Positions 60,169 to 64,000 of a stretch of 64,000 nt of DNA are shown here, one piece after another (the stretch's first letter is position 1; the number at the start of each line of letters is the position of its first letter). The notes below the pieces were generated by a model that was not told where the DNA came from, ran no database searches, and was given only the letters and a program-made list of their open reading frames with translations. This DNA is from Ancylostoma caninum (lineage: Eukaryota > Nematoda > Chromadorea > Rhabditida > Ancylostomatidae): positions 682,001-746,000 of the forward strand of contig JBAJFG010000076.1 of the NCBI GenBank assembly GCA_037903475.1, written 5' to 3'. A program made the position numbers and the translations under genes.

Positions 60169-60570
60169 TCAGAAGAGCAATCCCAGATATGGCGCAAGTT
60201 CCCGTGTGATAGAGAGGCATTCTTCCTTGCGGTTCATTTTTGGACTTTTCGCGTGAATCCACAATGCCTCCAAAGTTTTGCGAGCTGATGTTTGAGGTTC
60301 TCGCGCTAATATTTTTACAGTAACTTCGAAATTAGCTCCGCCATGTCGTCCCCTTCTGTGAGTGCCTAGTGGCGTAGTCGTACGAGATCTTTCTTTGCCA
60401 TCTAGGTGCTCTTTCATGCGCGTACATAGTGGATGTGCCATTTCGCCAACATACTCCTCACCACAACTCTTGCAAGAGATCAAGTAGATTACTCCTGAAT
60501 TCATGCAATCACCTTTCCTTCCTTCAGGGCAAACAATGCATTTAGTTGTGGGGCATATGCGGTCGTACAG
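60169..60570 (-). CDS. Penelope-like GIY-YIG endonuclease domain (partial)
   Basis: An open frame, ATG at 60504 and extending upstream without a start to about 60570, encodes the C-terminal endonuclease of a Penelope-like element. Upstream residues give TTKCIVCPEGRKGDCM, the Cys-rich linker. The domain core is GVIYLISC and EEYVGE (GIY and YIG equivalents), followed by RMKEHLDG, TTPLGTHRR and KTLEALWIHAKSPKMNR. These match the conserved tail of Penelope-like proteins. It stops at TAG near 60169. The RT domain that normally precedes it is missing, so the copy cannot retrotranspose alone. Confidence 0.85.
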   Translation of the reverse strand: MYDRICPTTKCIVCPEGRKGDCMNSGVIYLISCKSCGEEYVGEMAHPLCTRMKEHLDGKERSRTTTPLGTHRRGRHGGANFEVTVKILAREPQTSARKTLEALWIHAKSPKMNRKEECLSITRELAPYLGLLF

Positions 60571-60740
60571 TCGATTTCTGATTAGTTGGCGTTTGAGGTT
60601 GTTCGGTGGTATTTCTACAACCGAAACATATTTATCTAGAGCAGCCTTTGAAAAACATTTGAAAAACAGGCTTAGCGTTTCGTTTGTGTGGTTCAGTAGA
60701 GATTTGGCCGGATAGTTAGCTTATCGAGTCGCCCATTTCA

Positions 60741-60775
60741 GGCTCTGAAGACGGCGATTTGCCGAAACGTAAGCC
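60741..60775 (+). ncRNA. hammerhead-ribozyme-like core in the right pLTR arm
   Basis: The plus strand carries the same core as the left arm: GGCT (60741-60744), CTGAAGA (60745-60751), hairpin GGC/GCC, GAAA (60764-60767), CGTA, AGCC (60772-60775). Its conservation in both arms fits functional constraint in the ancestral element or simple copying. Confidence 0.5.
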
Positions 60776-60829
60776 AGAATAAACTAGTTGCTAACCTCGC
60801 CTGAAGCCCACAAAATCAACTAAATTATT

Positions 60830-61880
60830 GTGCAAGTATGCCGAGGTTTACTGATAGTCGGACTTTTCACTTGCAATATCGTCTAGAAAATTCTTCCCAT
60901 GTAGAGGAAGAGACATCGACTCCTCGATGCTCCCTCTGCATGACTTATGAGATTCGCACATCACACTAGGTACTCATTTCCGTACAACTTTGCTAAAACG
61001 GAGAAAGCGAGGATGTTTGATGACGATCCCGTAGTCGCACTAGAGTGTCTTCGCCAAATTGTAGTTGCTGACATCTGACCTCGTCTTCAGGTTGTCCCGC
61101 AAATCGTCGTCATTAACGGTCAATGCACGCTCAGACCATGGGTGACTTTCAAGCATCATTTCGTCGGAGTCGAAGCCCTGGTACCATCAAAGGGCCGTCG
61201 AATGATAAATAACGGCCTCTTTAAAGGCAGCAGCCATGAAAATTTTCAGCTCCAAGATTTCAAGATAACCTTGGATTTTCGACCGTGAAGAACACCAATA
61301 TGAGGGTCACTTCTACTTGGAAGTCACCGGAAAACAATTTTCAGATACTCTGAATTTGCTGCGATCGAACAAAACAGTCGAGTTGTCAGGCTCGGGGTAG
61401 GACAAAAAGTCGATAACACTGACTTGATCGCCACGTATTTCCTCAACGGATTTGGATATTGTCGTGGTTTTGCAGCATATTCAAGTCAGAAAAGAACATA
61501 AATCAGAAGAAAATGAAGTGCGGGCTCCACAGACTTATTGGTGAAGAAAAAAACGAGTACAAGTTGGAAAGAATAGAAAAGAAATAGTACAAACACACAG
61601 AATAGGAAGAAATGGATGTTATGAAAAGAGAAAATGGAAAACAGCTGGTGGAAAGTAAGATTAGAAAGCAAACAGACAGTTGCAGCCACAGTAGTGTAAG
61701 AATGGCAGGGAAAAGTGCACGGAACGAAATTTTTCAAAGAAAAACTGAGAGATTGTAGGTGAAAACAGCCGATTCGTTCCAACATCGCCCCAACTGCTAT
61801 TTCTGCGCAACAGGTCAACTCGTACCAGCAGGCTGGGTTCGAACTGTTGAACTGATGTTATGCTTGTGATATCTCATGAA
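60830..61880. other. unidentified sequence between Penelope fragment and LINE
   Basis: No gene, RNA or terminal repeat was recognised. Part of it may belong to the interrupted mariner, but no transposase block could be read. Confidence 0.35.
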
Positions 61881-61889
61881 ATGCGGAGT

Positions 61890-63870
61890 CTTTGACAGCA
61901 CTTCCATCACAGAATTGTCGGGACAATTGTTGCGCCGTGCGCGACTCTGCCCTGTGGCCGGGTCCCGCCGCGCGCATTGGCGTACGGTACTTCCTACGCC
62001 GTGCCGCGTGCGGACTGCGCGGTGAGGCTGATTTTCGAAATCAGTCGCGCCTCTGCGGTCACGCTGGACGGTTGTGTTTTCGTTGGCTCTCGTGTCGTGT
62101 ATCCTTGCCGTGTACTACTCGCGTCCGTTGAACACCATCATACCATCTGGAGTAGCAGGTCCTCCCGCAGGTTGACCAACACCTTGGCCGTCGTGCACAC
62201 CATCTAGCACCCACCATGTTTGAGTTGCCCCTAACACCATCTATCGCTGTACTATTTATTGATTGCCTTGTATTGATATTGTGTGATTTCTTGCATTATA
62301 AACACCATCTACAGCGCTCGTGTTATTACATACGTATCCATGTATTGCATTAAGGCCAAGTTCATCAGCAAGTATACCAAGGGGGCGGGGCTAGGGTTGG
62401 GGGCTCAGCGTAGGGGCCTGGTGAGGGGAGATCGGAAGTGGGAGCTAACCATGGGATACGGCAGGGTACGTCTGTGGGGTAGGCCGCCATTAGGTCCAGG
62501 AAGCGCATCCTCCACCGACGCGGCCAGTCGTGCTCGGGGTTCATCCTGACACACTGAACCGTCGAGGACCCTGGGGAACGACAACAATGCCTGAAGTTCG
62601 AAAACTCTCAAAAGTTCAAAAGTGAAGGTTATCGTGGGTGCTGCCTTCAAACGCAGCACATATATACCCTTTTTCCTCATTAACAAAGTTGCAGCCGCCA
62701 TTTCTCGTCTTTTCGAGCACATTTTCAATCTGATTTTGTTCCGTGCCGAGGTTCCGAAAAGGTGGAGACACTCTTTTGTGACTCCCCTCAAAAAGAAACC
62801 ACCTTGTAACGACCTTGCCAATTACAGGCCTATTAATATTACTTCCTGCATTTGTAGAATATTTTAAAGAAAGTCATTAAAGTCGTTATCCAACATTTAG
62901 ATGCTATTAAGCTGTTGTCTCCTTCTCAGCATGGATCTAGGAAAGGCAGCTCAACTGTGACGCAAATGCTTGAAATATTGAATGATTGGACGTTGGCATT
63001 GGATGAAAAAGAGTGTTGATGTAGTCTATTTTGATTTTTCAAAAGCATTTGACAGGGTTCCTCATAATTTGCTATTGTGTAAGCTTGAACATGTAGGGAT
63101 TCATCTCAGCAAGCTATTAATTTGGTCCATTCTTAGTCAAGACCACGGTGCTTGCCTTTATCCAAACACAAGTGCTCTGTTTTTTCATATGGGGAAAACT
63201 AACAGGCATAGGAGGTATCTCACTGACAACTTACCACTCAAAAATACGACTGAAGTACGTGAGCTCGGCTTTTTGTTCAATACGAATTTTGTTTCAGTTC
63301 TCATTGCCATGAGCTGGCTAATAGCGCTGAGCTCCGCCTTAACCAGCTTTTTAGGGCCTTACCCACCAAAGATCTGATTGTTTTAATCAAAGCTTATAAA
63401 ACCTTTGTCAGACATATGCTGAAATATGGGACTGTACGTAGTGTCCTCCCCACATAAAAATAAAGACATTGCCAGGCTTGAACGTGTCCAGGATAGCTTC
63501 ACGAGAAAAATTTCCATTAGGGCTCTAGAATATAACTATGTACAATGCTATACCCAGAGTAGTCATCAGGAATAAAATGCTCAACTTGGACTCGCTACTT
63601 GCAAGGAGACGTAAAGCCGATCTTATCACAGTTAGGAAAATCATTGCGGGGAAAACCTATCTCAACTGTGAAGAGTTTTTCACACTTCTTTCTACCTTCT
63701 ATTACCAGAGGAACCAAAGTCAAACTACATTTGCGTAAGCCTAAATCAACATGCAAGAAATTTTTTTTCGCACGCAGAGCCGGGATTGAATATGCTAAAT
63801 TGGGGAAATTATCTGAAACCTCTTGTTGGTAGTATTAAAGAATAATACACCTCATCATGCACACCATCAC
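61890..63870 (+). mobile_element. degenerate Jockey/CR1-type LINE
   Basis: A GC-rich, CpG-rich leader (about 61890-62220) with repeated CACCATCTAGC/CACCATCTATC motifs precedes reverse-transcriptase sequence on the plus strand. The 3' end is not defined. Confidence 0.65.
62600..63835 (+). pseudogene. LINE reverse transcriptase pseudogene
   Basis: Blocks in order but different frames: VPKRWRHSFVTPLKKK, NDLANYRPINITSC, LLSPSQHGSRKGSSTVTQML, VVYFDFSKAFDRVPHNLLL (62982 frame), then a post-RT region with LERVQDSFTRK, LNLDSLLARRRKADLI and FFARRAGIEYAKL. The segment with the catalytic YxDD box is deleted between about 63120 and 63240, and several stops and frameshifts are present. It was derived from a Jockey/CR1-like non-LTR retrotransposon and is inactive. 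Confidence 0.8.
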
Positions 63871-64000
63871 CGTTACACTTGGATGTGACATCTGATTTCC
63901 GTTCGTCCTATTGCTCGCTAAAATGTAGTTTTACCGAAGAACTCGACTGTTTTTTTTGTTCTGTTTTCTTTTGATATTCTTCATGTGCACTGCAAGTGCA

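Larger units (their letters stand above)
59895..60826 (-). mobile_element. Penelope-like retroelement fragment with inverted pLTR-like arms
   Basis: Two arms of about 165 bp face each other. The left one (59895-60058) starts TAGTTGATTTTGTG; the right one (60650-60826) ends CACAAAATCAACTA. Between them is a minus-strand GIY-YIG endonuclease frame. The reverse transcriptase part is absent, so this is a 5'-truncated or internally deleted copy. pLTRs in inverted or tandem arrangement are typical of Penelope-like elements. It interrupts the mariner relic at 59300-59925. Confidence 0.85.

Noticed and set aside
62283..62549. 88-codon plus-strand frame before the LINE RT
   Set aside because: Low-complexity, GC-rich translation in a decayed LINE leader with no recognisable ORF1 motif.

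Overview
The window looks like nuclear DNA of a clade V parasitic nematode, most likely a hookworm-type strongylid. The evidence is genes cut into many short exons with nematode-style acceptors (TTTCAG or TTTTAG), bandit-like mariner relics, BEL/Pao and Penelope-like retroelements, and a dense load of small terminal-inverted-repeat elements. Genus is not provable from the sequence alone. No tRNA, rRNA or CRISPR array was found.

Four host genes can be reconstructed from splice sites with consistent phase. (1) A DDX27/Drs1-type DEAD-box helicase lies on the minus strand from ATG 15016 and runs off the left edge. Its 10.4-kb intron holds (2) a complete five-exon SLC22A18-like major facilitator transporter on the plus strand (3438-6434). 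(3) A minus-strand gene of at least 13 exons (32907 to 17813) encodes an unrecognised ~443-residue protein with an acidic SUMO-interaction-like motif and a coiled coil; its introns are packed with transposons. (4) A complete nine-exon ABHD17-type depalmitoylase lies on the plus strand (40937-47896).

The rest is mostly mobile DNA. 20.5-23.3 kb is a mariner copy split by a fold-back MITE and then a hAT-like element. 27.2-30.2 kb and 34.0-36.5 kb are two more copies of that hAT-like family, each with further insertions. 40.15-40.75 kb is a long-TIR element with an exact 8-bp target duplication, 191 bp upstream of the ABHD17 start. 42.3-43.9 kb is the second copy of a 1.4-1.6 kb TIR repeat. Smaller MITEs sit throughout.

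The right third holds the most striking object: a 9.4-kb BEL/Pao retrotransposon (49348-58719, minus strand). It has apparently identical 282-bp LTRs, a 5-bp target duplication, a tRNA-Gly primer site, gag, and a pol-env open frame of 2032 codons. Its glycoprotein is of phlebovirus Gc type, and an extra small coiled-coil/zinc-knuckle ORF follows env. Although the frame is open, the integrase catalytic core is deleted, so this copy looks recently mobilised but non-autonomous. To its right are a mariner relic, a Penelope-like fragment (GIY-YIG endonuclease between inverted pLTR-like arms that carry a hammerhead-ribozyme-like core), and a decayed Jockey/CR1-type LINE at the right edge.
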